Shown: positions 29,341-38,374 of the stretch, in pieces
How positions within the stretch are numbered: the stretch's first letter is position 1
Layout: each line of letters starts with the position of its first letter
Assembly (NCBI GenBank): GCA_028284935.1
Contig: JANQQQ010000037.1
Coordinates: forward strand, 1 to 64,000
Direction: 5' to 3'
Origin: Croceivirga sp.
GTDB lineage: Bacteria; Bacteroidota; Bacteroidia; Flavobacteriales; Flavobacteriaceae
DNA length: 64,000 nt
Notes under the pieces: generated by a model
Seen by the model: only the letters and a program-made list of their open reading frames with translations
What the model was told of the DNA's origin: nothing
Databases searched by the model: none
Translations under genes and position numbers: made by a program

Positions 29341-29824
29341 ATTGGTTTTTTCTTCCCAGTCCGGAGCAATTTTAAGTGCAGATCAAAAGGAACGTTTTGT
29401 CCTTTGGAGAACATGGGATAGTTCAAAACCCCACGTTCTGTTTATTGGCTTAAATCCTTCAATAGCTGACGCCATCAATACTGACCCAACCACAAAAAGA
29501 ATTGTTGCCCATTCCAAAAGATTGGGTTTTGGGGGATGTTTTTTGATGAATTGTTTTACCTGCATCGCCACAAACCCCAAAAACTTGACGGCAAGTGGCA
29601 ATTGGCAAAAGAACCTAAAATGGTTGGATACTATTGCACCACTATGCACCGAAGTGGTTTTTGCTTGGGGCCATCATGTTTTGATAAAAACATTGGGTAG
29701 GGATAACTACTTTCAAAAGCGTTTTTCCAATGCTAAATGTATGGGCTTTAATTTGGATGGTTCACCCAAACATCCCCTGTATCTACCCTATTCGGGTAAA
29801 CTTCTTCATTACCCTAGGGCATAG
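29309..29824 (+). CDS. DUF1643 family protein
   Basis: The 171-residue protein contains the DUF1643 pattern: ERFVLWRTWDSSKPHVLFIGLNPSIADA at about 28-55, DPTTKRIVAHSKRLGFGGC, NCFTCIATNP, and VVFAWGHHVL. The family is often found as a stand-alone gene and its function is not established. The GTG start at 29309 overlaps the esterase gene by 32 bp; TTG 29343 just after that gene's stop is an alternative. Confidence 0.8.
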   Translation: MKTSSQNLLHKLVFSSQSGAILSADQKERFVLWRTWDSSKPHVLFIGLNPSIADAINTDPTTKRIVAHSKRLGFGGCFLMNCFTCIATNPKNLTASGNWQKNLKWLDTIAPLCTEVVFAWGHHVLIKTLGRDNYFQKRFSNAKCMGFNLDGSPKHPLYLPYSGKLLHYPRA

Positions 29825-29872
29825 ACGCAATTCTTCGTAAATTGGATGTGGAACCAAAAGAGTCAATCACTT

Positions 29873-30520
29873 ATGAAATACAAGGTATGGGCCATTGTTT
29901 TTATCATAACAATATCGCTTTCCGCCCAAGATGCCATCCCTTTTGGAAAGGAGGTAAAGGAAATAGTACAACGAAATGATTCCCTGTGGAACCCTTCCGA
30001 GGAAACCTTGGTATTTACAGGAAGCTCAAGCATACGCTTTTGGAAGGATTTACAAAAGCGTTTTCCGGAAAAACAGGTTTTAAATGCCGGGTTTGGTGGC
30101 TCACAGGCGAAAGACCTATTACACCACCTCAATGATTTGGTGTTACGATATCAACCTACAAAGGTTTTTATATATGAAGGTGACAATGACATTTTTGAAA
30201 AAAAGCGACCAAAAACAATATTGGAAACCACTGAAAAAATCATTGAAAGGTTGCTAGTCGACCATCCGAATAGGGAGATTATCCTGATATCGGCAAAACC
30301 AAGTCTTTCCAGGTGGAGCCTAAGACGAAGGTATAAACGTCTCAATAAAAAAATGGCCAAGTACGCTGCCAAAAAAAGCCATGTAGCTTTCGTAGATGTG
30401 TGGAATCCTATGCTTGACAAAAGAAAGGTCAAAGAAGATATTTTTATTGAAGATGGCTTGCATATGAATGAAAAAGGATATGACATTTGGTACAATACCC
30501 TTAAGGATTTTGTGGATTGA
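29873..30520 (+). CDS. Secreted SGNH/GDSL-type hydrolase
   Basis: The start MKYKVWAIVFIITISLSAQ is a signal peptide; an ATG at 29846 is in frame but places nine charged residues before it. The 215-residue protein has block I as VFTGSSSIRFW (nucleophile Ser), block II with NAGFGGSQ, block III with YEGDNDI, and block V as DGLHMNEKGYDIW with the catalytic Asp-x-x-His. This is a carbohydrate- or lipid-esterase fold. Confidence 0.87.
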   Translation: MKYKVWAIVFIITISLSAQDAIPFGKEVKEIVQRNDSLWNPSEETLVFTGSSSIRFWKDLQKRFPEKQVLNAGFGGSQAKDLLHHLNDLVLRYQPTKVFIYEGDNDIFEKKRPKTILETTEKIIERLLVDHPNREIILISAKPSLSRWSLRRRYKRLNKKMAKYAAKKSHVAFVDVWNPMLDKRKVKEDIFIEDGLHMNEKGYDIWYNTLKDFVD

Positions 30521-30624
30521 ACTTTTGTTATACTATCGGAATTTGAAAAAATGATACTGAGCCCCAAGTGATTTTCAACCTAAATTTGTGGGAAACGAGT
30601 CCGATGATTCCAAAAACTAAAAAA

Positions 30625-32214
30625 ATGAAGACCTATGTATTCCCAAAGAGCTTCCTGATGGGATGTGTTACCATTTTGATACTAAGCTGTAGCAAAATCC
30701 CAAAAAAAATAGAATATCCAGAAACGGATTTGCGTAATGCGAGCCTTATCCCAAAACCCTTGAAGGTGGTACCCACCAATTCTGCATTTGGATTGGACGC
30801 GAAAACGGCAATATACACAGCACAAACAGACAGTGAATTTGAAAAAGTAGGGCAATTTTTGGCTTCCAAAATAGCTTTCCAGTTGGATTTGACGGTTCCG
30901 GTGAACACGGCCGAATCAGAAACTGTGGAGCGTATTATTTTTATCAATAGGACCGAAACTTTGGACTCTGATGCTCCAGAGGCGTATCAGTTGTACATAA
31001 AAAACGATTCTATTCTTTTAAACGCCCGTTCCGCAGCAGGAGCGTTTAGAGGGGTACAGACCCTTCGCCAACTCATACCGGAACAAAGCAACGATACCTT
31101 GACAACCCAACCCATGTGGCTCATTCCTTCTGGAAAAATAGATGACGCGCCGAATTTTGAATATAGGGGTGCCATGTTAGATGTGGCAAGGCACTTTTTT
31201 ACCGTTGATCAAGTCAAAAGGTACATTGACCAATTGGCCTATTATAAGTTCAACGCCTTTCATATGCACCTAACTGATGATCAAGGGTGGCGCTTGGAAA
31301 TCAAGTCCTGGCCCAAGTTAACGGAAGTAGGCGCCCAAAGCGAGGTAGGCGGTGGACCGGGTGGATTTTACACTCAGGAAGAATTTAAGGATATCGTGGC
31401 GTATGCTGCTGAACGGCATATTGAAGTGATTCCAGAGGTGGATATGCCTGGGCATACCAATGCGGCCAATTTGAGTTACCCTATTTTTCATGCCAAGGGC
31501 AAAGCAGAAACCCCAAGGGTACGGACGGACATGAAAGTGGGCTATAGCTCTTTTGATGCCTATAAGGATACGGTATATGCCTTCTTGGATGATGTGGTGC
31601 GCGAGATTTCGGAAATTTCACCCAGTCCCTATTTCCATATTGGTGGAGATGAAAGCCACGCTACCCCTAAAAAAGACTACATCCATTTTATTGAAAAAGT
31701 GGAAAAAATAGTTCAAAAGCACGGTAAGCGCTCCATCGGTTGGAATGAGATTGCCCAGGCAGATATCAGTCCTTCAACGGTAGGTCAATTGTGGAATGAA
31801 CCCGAAAGTGCGTTAAAGGCTGCTGAAAGGGGCAGTAAAATTATCATTTCTCCCGCCAAAAAGATTTATTTGGATATGAAGTATGATACACTATCCAAAC
31901 ATGGGCTGAATTGGGCCGCCTACATCCCTGTTGATGATGCTTATAATTGGGATCCGGAAACCTATGTGAAGGGATTACCCAAAGAAAGCATCTTGGGCAT
32001 CGAAGCCCCACTTTGGTCAGAAACCATAAGCAATAGTGAAGAACTGGAATATTTGGCCTTCCCAAGGGTCATTGGCTATGCAGAATTGGGATGGACCCCA
32101 GCGGAGCAAAGGGATTGGGAGGACTATAAATCCAGACTGGCAGGTCAGCTTCCTTATCTGCAGCGGAACAATATCAATTTTTATCGCTCCCCATTAGTCG
32201 TATGGGAAGAGTAA
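30625..32214 (+). CDS. Beta-N-acetylhexosaminidase, GH20 lipoprotein
   Basis: The 529-residue enzyme starts at MKTYVFPKSFLMGCVTILIL, a lipoprotein signal peptide ending LSC-S. Frames also open at GTG 30568 and ATG 30604 but would prepend hydrophilic residues to it. A GH20b alpha/beta domain (about 35-150) is followed by the TIM barrel: RGAMLDVARHFFTVDQVKRY, FHMHLTDDQGWRLEIKSW, EVIPEVDMPGHTNAA and the catalytic Asp-Glu pair in HIGGDESHATP. It removes terminal GlcNAc or GalNAc from glycans such as chitin fragments or peptidoglycan. Confidence 0.94.
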   Translation: MKTYVFPKSFLMGCVTILILSCSKIPKKIEYPETDLRNASLIPKPLKVVPTNSAFGLDAKTAIYTAQTDSEFEKVGQFLASKIAFQLDLTVPVNTAESETVERIIFINRTETLDSDAPEAYQLYIKNDSILLNARSAAGAFRGVQTLRQLIPEQSNDTLTTQPMWLIPSGKIDDAPNFEYRGAMLDVARHFFTVDQVKRYIDQLAYYKFNAFHMHLTDDQGWRLEIKSWPKLTEVGAQSEVGGGPGGFYTQEEFKDIVAYAAERHIEVIPEVDMPGHTNAANLSYPIFHAKGKAETPRVRTDMKVGYSSFDAYKDTVYAFLDDVVREISEISPSPYFHIGGDESHATPKKDYIHFIEKVEKIVQKHGKRSIGWNEIAQADISPSTVGQLWNEPESALKAAERGSKIIISPAKKIYLDMKYDTLSKHGLNWAAYIPVDDAYNWDPETYVKGLPKESILGIEAPLWSETISNSEELEYLAFPRVIGYAELGWTPAEQRDWEDYKSRLAGQLPYLQRNNINFYRSPLVVWEE

Positions 32215-32525
32215 AAACGAATTGGTAGAAACTTTTGTACGTACTTGATTCGACATTTGGGTTACTGTCCATTTAAAAGAATGTATGAAAAAGTCCAGGG
32301 CAGCCATGATGCGCCCAATCTGCCCTATGTCACATTAAAATTGTTCAGATTGCCATAGAAGACCAAGAGATGTATTTGTTCTTTGGAATTTGTCAAGCAA
32401 ATTGATGATGCCCTTGGTTTAAAGTACTTTTTTAGAGGGTCAAAATCCTTTTTAAAATGACATTTCTCATCTTTTGTAATTTATAATTAATCCAACTTTA
32501 AATATCTGAATGTCAACTATTTATA
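32215..32525. other. Non-coding interval
   Basis: No gene is supported. A 25-codon open stretch (from ATG 32283) is too short to call, and no terminator stands out. The region is A+T-rich. Confidence 0.5.
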
Positions 32526-32556
32526 TTGATTCCATGCATTTCGAATCGTACCTTTA
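32526..32556 (+). promoter_or_regulatory. Candidate promoter for the cysteine-rich small protein
   Basis: TTG (32526-32528), a 20-base spacer and TACCTTTA (32549-32556) lie 26 bases before the ATG at 32583. It matches the Bacteroidota consensus except for the last base. Confidence 0.5.
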
Positions 32557-32582
32557 TATTGGAACTTAAAACAGTATATATT

Positions 32583-32834
32583 ATGGCTATACGATTAGGA
32601 AACACCTGTTTGAATTGCGACAATTTGAGTAGTGATAACATGTGTTCGGTTCACAGTGTAAAAGTCGGCCACCTATATACCTGTGACAGCTTTGAAATGA
32701 AAGCTCGATTGGCCGATGAAAGAAATTGTACAACCTGCCTTCGATACGAGAGGCAAGATTGTGCCAACCCTACAAAAGCGGCTCCAGGCATGATGTGTGC
32801 CGTTTGGGCACCCAAGGGTCTCATGAGTGCTTAA
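32583..32834 (+). CDS. Small cysteine-rich protein
   Basis: The 83-residue protein starts MAIRLGNTCLNCDNL; upstream extension is rejected because a promoter lies there. It has eight cysteines arranged as CxxC (10, 13), single Cys near 21 and 32, a second CxxC (CTTC), and two further cysteines. This suggests two zinc-ribbon or iron-sulfur-like sites. No signal peptide. A terminator follows and then a Fur paralogue. Function is not known to me. Confidence 0.75.
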   Translation: MAIRLGNTCLNCDNLSSDNMCSVHSVKVGHLYTCDSFEMKARLADERNCTTCLRYERQDCANPTKAAPGMMCAVWAPKGLMSA

Positions 32835-32851
32835 TAGGGTAGCAACCTAGT

Positions 32852-32880
32852 AGGGTCGGCCTTAACGGTCGACCCTTTTT
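32852..32880 (+). terminator. Rho-independent terminator
   Basis: The hairpin AGGGTCGGCC (32852-32861) pairs with GGTCGACCCT (32867-32876), one mismatch, followed by a T run. It separates the small protein from the downstream fur gene. Confidence 0.8.
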
Positions 32881-32932
32881 CACCATTACCAAAAGGATTG
32901 TTGTTGATAATTCACGATACCCAGCTTTAAAG

Positions 32933-33373
32933 ATGGGCAAGAAATCCAAAATTGAAACAGTAAAGAAGGTATTCACCGAATACCTAATGGAAAAAGGACA
33001 CCGGAAAACCCCGGAGCGCTTTGCCATACTGGAGGAAATCTATGCCCTTGAAGAGCATTTTGATGTGGACGATTTGTACTTCCATATGAAAAAAAAGAAC
33101 TATCGGGTAAGTCGTGCCACCATCTATAATAATATTGAATTGATGATAGACGCGAATTTAGTTCGTAAACACTTATTTGATAGTAACAAGGCACGTTATG
33201 AAAAGTCCTATTTTGATAGTCAGCACGATCATATTATCCTTACTGATACGGGGGAGGTATTGGAGTTCTGCGACCCTAGGCTGGAAGCTATCAAAAAGTC
33301 CATTGAAGAACTATTTGACATTGAAATTCAAAACCACTCGCTATATTTTTATGGCAACCGGATTAAGAAGTAA
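32933..33373 (+). CDS. Fur family transcriptional regulator, paralogue 2
   Basis: The 146-residue protein aligns with the Fur at 14746-15201 along its whole length (shared [29 protein letters not shown] and GEVxEFCDPR). The CxxC pair is again missing ([20 protein letters not shown]). It has a winged-helix DNA-binding domain (about 8-82) and a metal-sensing dimer domain. Two divergent copies in one window suggest separate regulons or metals. Placement beside a cysteine-rich protein is suggestive but not proof. Confidence 0.92.
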   Translation: MGKKSKIETVKKVFTEYLMEKGHRKTPERFAILEEIYALEEHFDVDDLYFHMKKKNYRVSRATIYNNIELMIDANLVRKHLFDSNKARYEKSYFDSQHDHIILTDTGEVLEFCDPRLEAIKKSIEELFDIEIQNHSLYFYGNRIKK

Positions 33374-33529
33374 CAGAAACTTAAGTTGACTTTTTTAGAG
33401 CTCCTCAAAGGAAATTGTCCTGTTCAAGCAATATTCCATAAAATTGAATCCGTTATAAAAGGACACAAATTGTTTTTGAAATGGATTCAACGCTTTGACC
33501 CATTTTATCCATCACCATAGACGCACCTA

Positions 33530-33580
33530 AAAACTAAAAATGCGCTGGGGAAATCATTACTATGATATACCACCAACGCA
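33530..33580 (-). terminator. Possible terminator of isocitrate dehydrogenase
   Basis: On the minus strand, a stem of ATGCGTTGG with CCAGCGCAT (one mismatch, about 33540-33580) is followed by a T-rich tract just past the icd stop. The rest of 33374-33612 contains an imperfect TTGAATCC/GGATTCAA inverted repeat (about 33446-33492) and no gene. Confidence 0.45.
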
Positions 33581-33612
33581 TCTTTCAAGAGGGTTTCTTT
33601 ATATGCTAGCAA

Positions 33613-35127
33613 TTATTCTCCCTGTCCCAATGAAAAACTACGTTTTCCATCAAACTTATACAGGTTTTCTGTTTTGATGACATCAAAGTCCAAATGGTAG
33701 AGTTTGGATAAAAGGGCCACAACTTGCTCAAACTCAATAGGGGCATACTCCGGTTCAGCCTGATTTATCTTGGCGTCCACGCCAACAAACCTACAGCGCC
33801 AGTGGTCGGTGCAATAGGTCTCCTTTAGACCATGGGGATATACTTTTACTCCTCGATTGGTAATCATCTTCAATTTTAAGCGGTACACTTCTATAGCATT
33901 GAGGGCATCTCCCAGTTCATTGGGATCTTTTCCTTGCCAATCCAAGAAAACATCAACACCCACCAATTCTTTTTGCTCTGGTTTTCTGACGTAGTCAGGA
34001 ATCTGAACCACACCTTTTCCATTGGCTAAGGCGCTTATTGGTAACTCTTCGGGAAGCTTTTCCAAATTTTCGATGACCTTATCCGCAAATTCCTGTGTTT
34101 TCACCTTTTGGACGCTTACCCCTTGTTTATAAATGTCCGCAGTGTGGAATCCTTGTTCCAAGGTGGTCAACCACGCATTTTTGACTTTGTCCCCAATCTC
34201 CGGCTGCCCAATATGTGCCAACATGGCTACGGCGGCATTAATGAGTCCGGAAGGGTTTGCAATTCCTTGGCCAGCTATATCGGGAGCAGAGCCATGAATA
34301 GCCTCAAACATCGCAACATTTTTACCAATGTTAGCAGAACCACACATTCCAACAGACCCTCCAATTTCGGCGGCAATATCAGAAATGATATCCCCGTAGA
34401 GATTAGCGGTCACTACAACATCGTAGTTTTCCGGTTGGGCTGCCAAACGGGCAGAGCCTATATCAATGATCTGGGTTTCGTTTTCAATATCAGGATACTC
34501 GGTCGCAATCTCATCAAATACCTGATGGAACAATCCGTCGGTCACCTTCATAATATTATCCTTGACCATACAGGTCACTTTTTTTCGACCAAAAGCCTTG
34601 GCATATTCAAATGCATAACGGACAATGCGTTCGCTACCAGGTCGGGTAATCAGTTTTAGACATTGATACACATCCTGTGTCTGCCTGTGTTCAATACCTG
34701 CATATAGGTCCTCTTCATTCTCACGAATGATAACCACATCCATATTGGGAAAGTTTGTAGGCACATAAGGATGTAAAGCACTCACTGGACGAACATTGGC
34801 AAATAGACCCAACGATTTTCTAAGGGTAACATTTAAACTTTTGTATCCTTTACCCTGGGGGGTAGTAATAGGTGCTTTGAAGATCAGTTTGTTGTTCTTT
34901 ATGGCCTCCCAAGCATTGGCATCAATCCCAGAAGTATTGCCGGATAAATAAACCTTTTCACCCAATTCGATGAATTCGGGTTCGATATTGGCTCCTGCAG
35001 CCTCAAGGATGCGCAATGTGGCTTTCATGATTTCCGGTCCAATACCGTCACCCATGGCTACAGCCACCTTTACCGGAGTATGTATTGATTTTCTATTTTT
35101 CTTTTTTGTTAAAATCTGTGTATGCAT
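33613..35127 (-). CDS. icd: Isocitrate dehydrogenase, NADP type
   Basis: This TCA-cycle enzyme makes 2-oxoglutarate from isocitrate. The 504-residue protein has an isocitrate/isopropylmalate dehydrogenase core (VAVAMGDGIGPEIM at about 22, LNVTLRKSLGLFANVRP, the metal site NLYGDIISDIAAEIGG and the EAIHGSAPDIAGQGIANPSG motif) plus a C-terminal extension of about 160 residues with charged regions and WRCRFVGVDAK. The extension is usual in the longer type found in some Bacteroidota. Cofactor preference is inferred. Confidence 0.92.
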   Translation of the reverse strand: MHTQILTKKKNRKSIHTPVKVAVAMGDGIGPEIMKATLRILEAAGANIEPEFIELGEKVYLSGNTSGIDANAWEAIKNNKLIFKAPITTPQGKGYKSLNVTLRKSLGLFANVRPVSALHPYVPTNFPNMDVVIIRENEEDLYAGIEHRQTQDVYQCLKLITRPGSERIVRYAFEYAKAFGRKKVTCMVKDNIMKVTDGLFHQVFDEIATEYPDIENETQIIDIGSARLAAQPENYDVVVTANLYGDIISDIAAEIGGSVGMCGSANIGKNVAMFEAIHGSAPDIAGQGIANPSGLINAAVAMLAHIGQPEIGDKVKNAWLTTLEQGFHTADIYKQGVSVQKVKTQEFADKVIENLEKLPEELPISALANGKGVVQIPDYVRKPEQKELVGVDVFLDWQGKDPNELGDALNAIEVYRLKLKMITNRGVKVYPHGLKETYCTDHWRCRFVGVDAKINQAEPEYAPIEFEQVVALLSKLYHLDFDVIKTENLYKFDGKRSFSLGQGE

Positions 35128-35274
35128 ATATAGAAGTACTAAAACGTTATCGCATGCAAATATGAGGCGATTATTTCATAAAATTTTATTTAATTATTTT
35201 AGATGAAGTATTAAATATTTTTATATAATAGTCGATGGGGGTCTCTCCTTGGAGGAGAAATCGAAGTGTGGGAA

Positions 35275-35814
35275 TTATTTTGGAAGTCGTTCCAGAGCCT
35301 CTTTAATTTGAGCATTCCAGCGGCCTTGTGCTTCCTTATTTCTTGAAAAATTCGTTTCCCAATCATACTTGTCCTGGAGTTCCTCCAATTCCTCAAGGAT
35401 TTCCTTGTAAATCTTCCGAATCTCAGACTTTACGTTTTCCGTAAAAGACGTATTCCGAAGTTTCATGCGCATTCTTCTGGCGAACACCTCGGAAATATCA
35501 AAGTGCAACTGTTCGTGTTGTAAGACATGTTCGTCACAGACCTCTGGTTTGTACCAAGATTCATTTGGATAAAAAAAGGCGGTCACTTTAAAGTCCAATT
35601 TAACTTCGTGATGAATGAGGTTGGCGGAATACTCGTAGCTGATACCACTTGCCGTTGTTGCAGCCGCAACAGCACCAAAAGGGATAGGTCCTTTAAAATC
35701 CGCCCATGTCAATTTTTTTGAGGCATCCCATGGCATGGATTCCACAATTTCCTGCCCAAAACCAAAACTCCCAGCAGAAAGAACAAAAAGGAGTATGATC
35801 AGTCTTGAATCCAA
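35275..35814 (-). CDS. Secreted DUF922-like protein with HEXXH motif
   Basis: The 179-residue protein starts at TTG (complement of 35812-35814) with a signal peptide (MDSRLIILLFVLSAGSFGFG). It contains LTWADFKGPIP and the zincin-like motif HEQLHFDISEVFARR (about 96-110), which matches DUF922, a putative zinc-protease clan member. A coiled C-terminal region follows. It overlaps the end of the OsmC gene by 16 bp and is the last gene of the guaA operon. Proteolytic activity is not shown. Confidence 0.75.
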   Translation of the reverse strand: MDSRLIILLFVLSAGSFGFGQEIVESMPWDASKKLTWADFKGPIPFGAVAAATTASGISYEYSANLIHHEVKLDFKVTAFFYPNESWYKPEVCDEHVLQHEQLHFDISEVFARRMRMKLRNTSFTENVKSEIRKIYKEILEELEELQDKYDWETNFSRNKEAQGRWNAQIKEALERLPK

Positions 35815-36206
35815 TTGTAGGTTATTACCTTTTCAATATCAGGATGCAAACTGTAATGGATGGGACAGGTGTCCCCTATCCGTTCTAAAATGGTGCGGTT
35901 TTTTTCGGAAACATCTTTTGGAAGTACTAGATTGACCTCAATCTTGGAGATTCTTCTTGGGTCACTGGCCATGTGTTTGGTGACCTCTACCTCAGCACCC
36001 TTTAAATCCACTTCCAGATCCCTGGCCTTTATTCCCATTACGGTTATCATGCAACTGGCCAAACCTGTGGCAACAGTATCCGTAGGAGAAAATGCCCTTC
36101 CCAAACCATTGTTGTCCACGGGAGCGTCCGTAATGAATTCGTTTCCAGATCTTAAATGGACACATGTAGTCCGTAATTCCCCATTGTACGTTACTTTAGC
36201 TGTCAT
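35799..36206 (-). CDS. OsmC/Ohr family protein
   Basis: The 135-residue protein has the OsmC fold with the family's second cysteine in TGLASCMITVMGIKARD. The first is near VHLRSGN, where no cysteine is visible, so it resembles the YhfA-type branch more than classical Ohr. OsmC members reduce organic peroxides with thiols; which substrate is used here is not clear. Its ATG overlaps the LysM gene's TGA (ATGA), implying translational coupling. Confidence 0.82.
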   Translation of the reverse strand: MTAKVTYNGELRTTCVHLRSGNEFITDAPVDNNGLGRAFSPTDTVATGLASCMITVMGIKARDLEVDLKGAEVEVTKHMASDPRRISKIEVNLVLPKDVSEKNRTILERIGDTCPIHYSLHPDIEKVITYNWIQD

Positions 36207-38374
36207 TTGGTCTCTAACTGTTTTATTCGTAAATCGTCATATTGCATTAAATATGCGGCCTTATTAAAGAAACCTGACGACCAATCATTGAAATAGTTGA
36301 ATCGATTTCCAATGTACTCTGTTTCCCCAATCACCCTAGCGGATTCAAACAAATTCTTTTTAAAGCTTAATTTCAACAACAGATCCATCATCAAATCAAA
36401 TCCCCGAACGGCATAACGATCAGGTTCATGACCAAACTTTTTTATATAGGCTTTGGTAAAGGCATTATTCTCCACCATTCGGTATGCCGAAGGAAAGGTA
36501 AAATCCAAATTGGACAAGTGCGGCCTTGAAACGGATTCCCCTTCAAAGGCATTATTATAGTTTGTGGTGAACATCTTAACCACTATGGTTTTGGTCTCTC
36601 CTGATTCCTCATCAATTACTTCTGCATTGGATGCATTTAAAATGGAGGTTACACTAGCGGCCAAATTGGCCTGGTCCGTTTCCACAAAAACCCAATTCTC
36701 TTCCTGTTCGCTCAACATGGTTTGGAAATCAATCAAATGAAGGGAACCATCCTCACTCATTTTTGCCACCCTGGCCATAGGAAACTTGGCTAAAATCGAA
36801 TCCTTGGCCTCTTGATGCTTTTCATCCGCTATGACAATAATGGCTTGATTCTCCCTCATTTTATTAACATACCCCAATATCCGTTCCCTTAAAACCTCAT
36901 CGTTGGGGTAGGAAAAAAAGACATTGGAAAGGCTTAACTCACTTTTATCCGCAAAAGGGGCAATCACAGGTATATCATTGGTATTGGCCTGAACGGCCAC
37001 TTCACCAAGAAGGTCTGGGCCAACCGGGCCAAAAATAGCATCCACCCCAAATAACGGCCGCTGCGAAAGTTCCAATTTTACCCTATCCAAGCTCAATTCC
37101 GTATCCATCACCTTCAGATTCACGGAAACACCTAATTTCTTAAGAGAATCCGCAGCAACCAACGCACCGGTATAAAGGCCCATGGCATACGTGATATCCC
37201 TTCGTGACGCGACCTGGTTCTCCGTTTTTTCTGAGTTTAGAAAATTGATGCGATCCAGGCGAAATGGAAGCATAACCAAAATGTTTGGGTGGTTATTGAT
37301 ATTAAGGCTATCAACCAAATTAAAGGTATCCAGGATCAATGCATTCTTAACATCCAACACTTCCGTTTTGTCCTTGGGTAATTTCAGGACCATTCCCACC
37401 TTTAAACCATTTTCGAGTTCTGGATTCAATAAATAGAGGGAGTCCCTACTAATCTTTAAATTCTGTGTCAAACGAAAAATGTTTTGCTTGGGCTTCACTT
37501 CATAAAACAGGTAATTCTCCGTATTCACCTCCTGACTTTTTGGCTTTGGCTTGGGCAATCGTAGTACCATTCCTTCCTTGAGTCCGCCTATTTCCACAAT
37601 TTCAGGATTTAACTTCATCACTGAATCTACGGAAATACCATAATTCTGACTCACTCGAAACAATCCCATGGATTTTGGAACGGTATACGACTCGAAAATG
37701 GCGACTTCCTGTTCACTAAGACTGTCCCCTTTTGGCCGAGGTAGCTCCAATTCCTGACCCACTGCCAAATAACTGGTGTTCTTGGGTAAATTTGGATTCA
37801 AGACCAACAAACTGTCCACCGTAATACCGTATTTATGGGCAATGCTCCACCGAGTTTCCTTGGGCTGCACAACATAGGTCTCAAAATCCAAGGCTCTTTC
37901 CTCCTCTTCCGTTAATTCAGGATATTGAGGGATTTGCAGTACCATTCCCTTTTTAAGGGGTTCAGAATAAAGCACTTTGTTGTATCGCTTTATCTGTTCT
38001 TCGGTGACGTCATATTTTTGAGTGAGGCTAAAAAGGGTTTCCCTTTTTCTAACCCGATGCCTGGTATACCCTATGGGCTCAATTTGCCGGGGTTCCTCTA
38101 TGACAACCTCTTCCTGAAGCGGTTTGGTCGAAACAGCTCCCCGATAGTCGTTGCCAACAGGTATAATCAGTATGGTATTGGGTTGTATCTCCTCTGCGTT
38201 TTTTATTTCAGGATTTTCCTGAAGGATGGAATAAGGGGTCACTCGGTATTGCTTGGCAATACTGTAAATGGTCTCCCCCTCTTTGACCGGATGTGTTGCG
38301 TACCGTTGCTGTGATAAGACGGTGCTACAGAAAAATAGGGCCCATACAAGGGCGTACAATCTAAACTTTTTCAT
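36203..38374 (-). CDS. LysM-repeat protein with periplasmic binding domain
   Basis: The 723-residue protein has a signal peptide ([21 protein letters not shown]). Five LysM repeats follow at about 25-75, 100-150, 165-215, 225-275 and 290-340 (each begins Y/H-x-V-x-x-x-E-T/x and ends with L-x-I/L-P). The C-terminal half (about 365-720) has the fold of amino-acid-binding periplasmic proteins ([33 protein letters not shown]). It may bind peptidoglycan and sense a ligand. Start at 38374 is chosen because ATGA there overlaps the guaA stop; a second ATG 6 bp upstream exists. Confidence 0.85.
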   Translation of the reverse strand: MKKFRLYALVWALFFCSTVLSQQRYATHPVKEGETIYSIAKQYRVTPYSILQENPEIKNAEEIQPNTILIIPVGNDYRGAVSTKPLQEEVVIEEPRQIEPIGYTRHRVRKRETLFSLTQKYDVTEEQIKRYNKVLYSEPLKKGMVLQIPQYPELTEEEERALDFETYVVQPKETRWSIAHKYGITVDSLLVLNPNLPKNTSYLAVGQELELPRPKGDSLSEQEVAIFESYTVPKSMGLFRVSQNYGISVDSVMKLNPEIVEIGGLKEGMVLRLPKPKPKSQEVNTENYLFYEVKPKQNIFRLTQNLKISRDSLYLLNPELENGLKVGMVLKLPKDKTEVLDVKNALILDTFNLVDSLNINNHPNILVMLPFRLDRINFLNSEKTENQVASRRDITYAMGLYTGALVAADSLKKLGVSVNLKVMDTELSLDRVKLELSQRPLFGVDAIFGPVGPDLLGEVAVQANTNDIPVIAPFADKSELSLSNVFFSYPNDEVLRERILGYVNKMRENQAIIVIADEKHQEAKDSILAKFPMARVAKMSEDGSLHLIDFQTMLSEQEENWVFVETDQANLAASVTSILNASNAEVIDEESGETKTIVVKMFTTNYNNAFEGESVSRPHLSNLDFTFPSAYRMVENNAFTKAYIKKFGHEPDRYAVRGFDLMMDLLLKLSFKKNLFESARVIGETEYIGNRFNYFNDWSSGFFNKAAYLMQYDDLRIKQLETK

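Noticed and set aside
34108-34659. 183-codon open frame antisense to icd
   Set aside because: It is a shadow of the isocitrate dehydrogenase coding sequence; the translation shows no domain or plausible start context.
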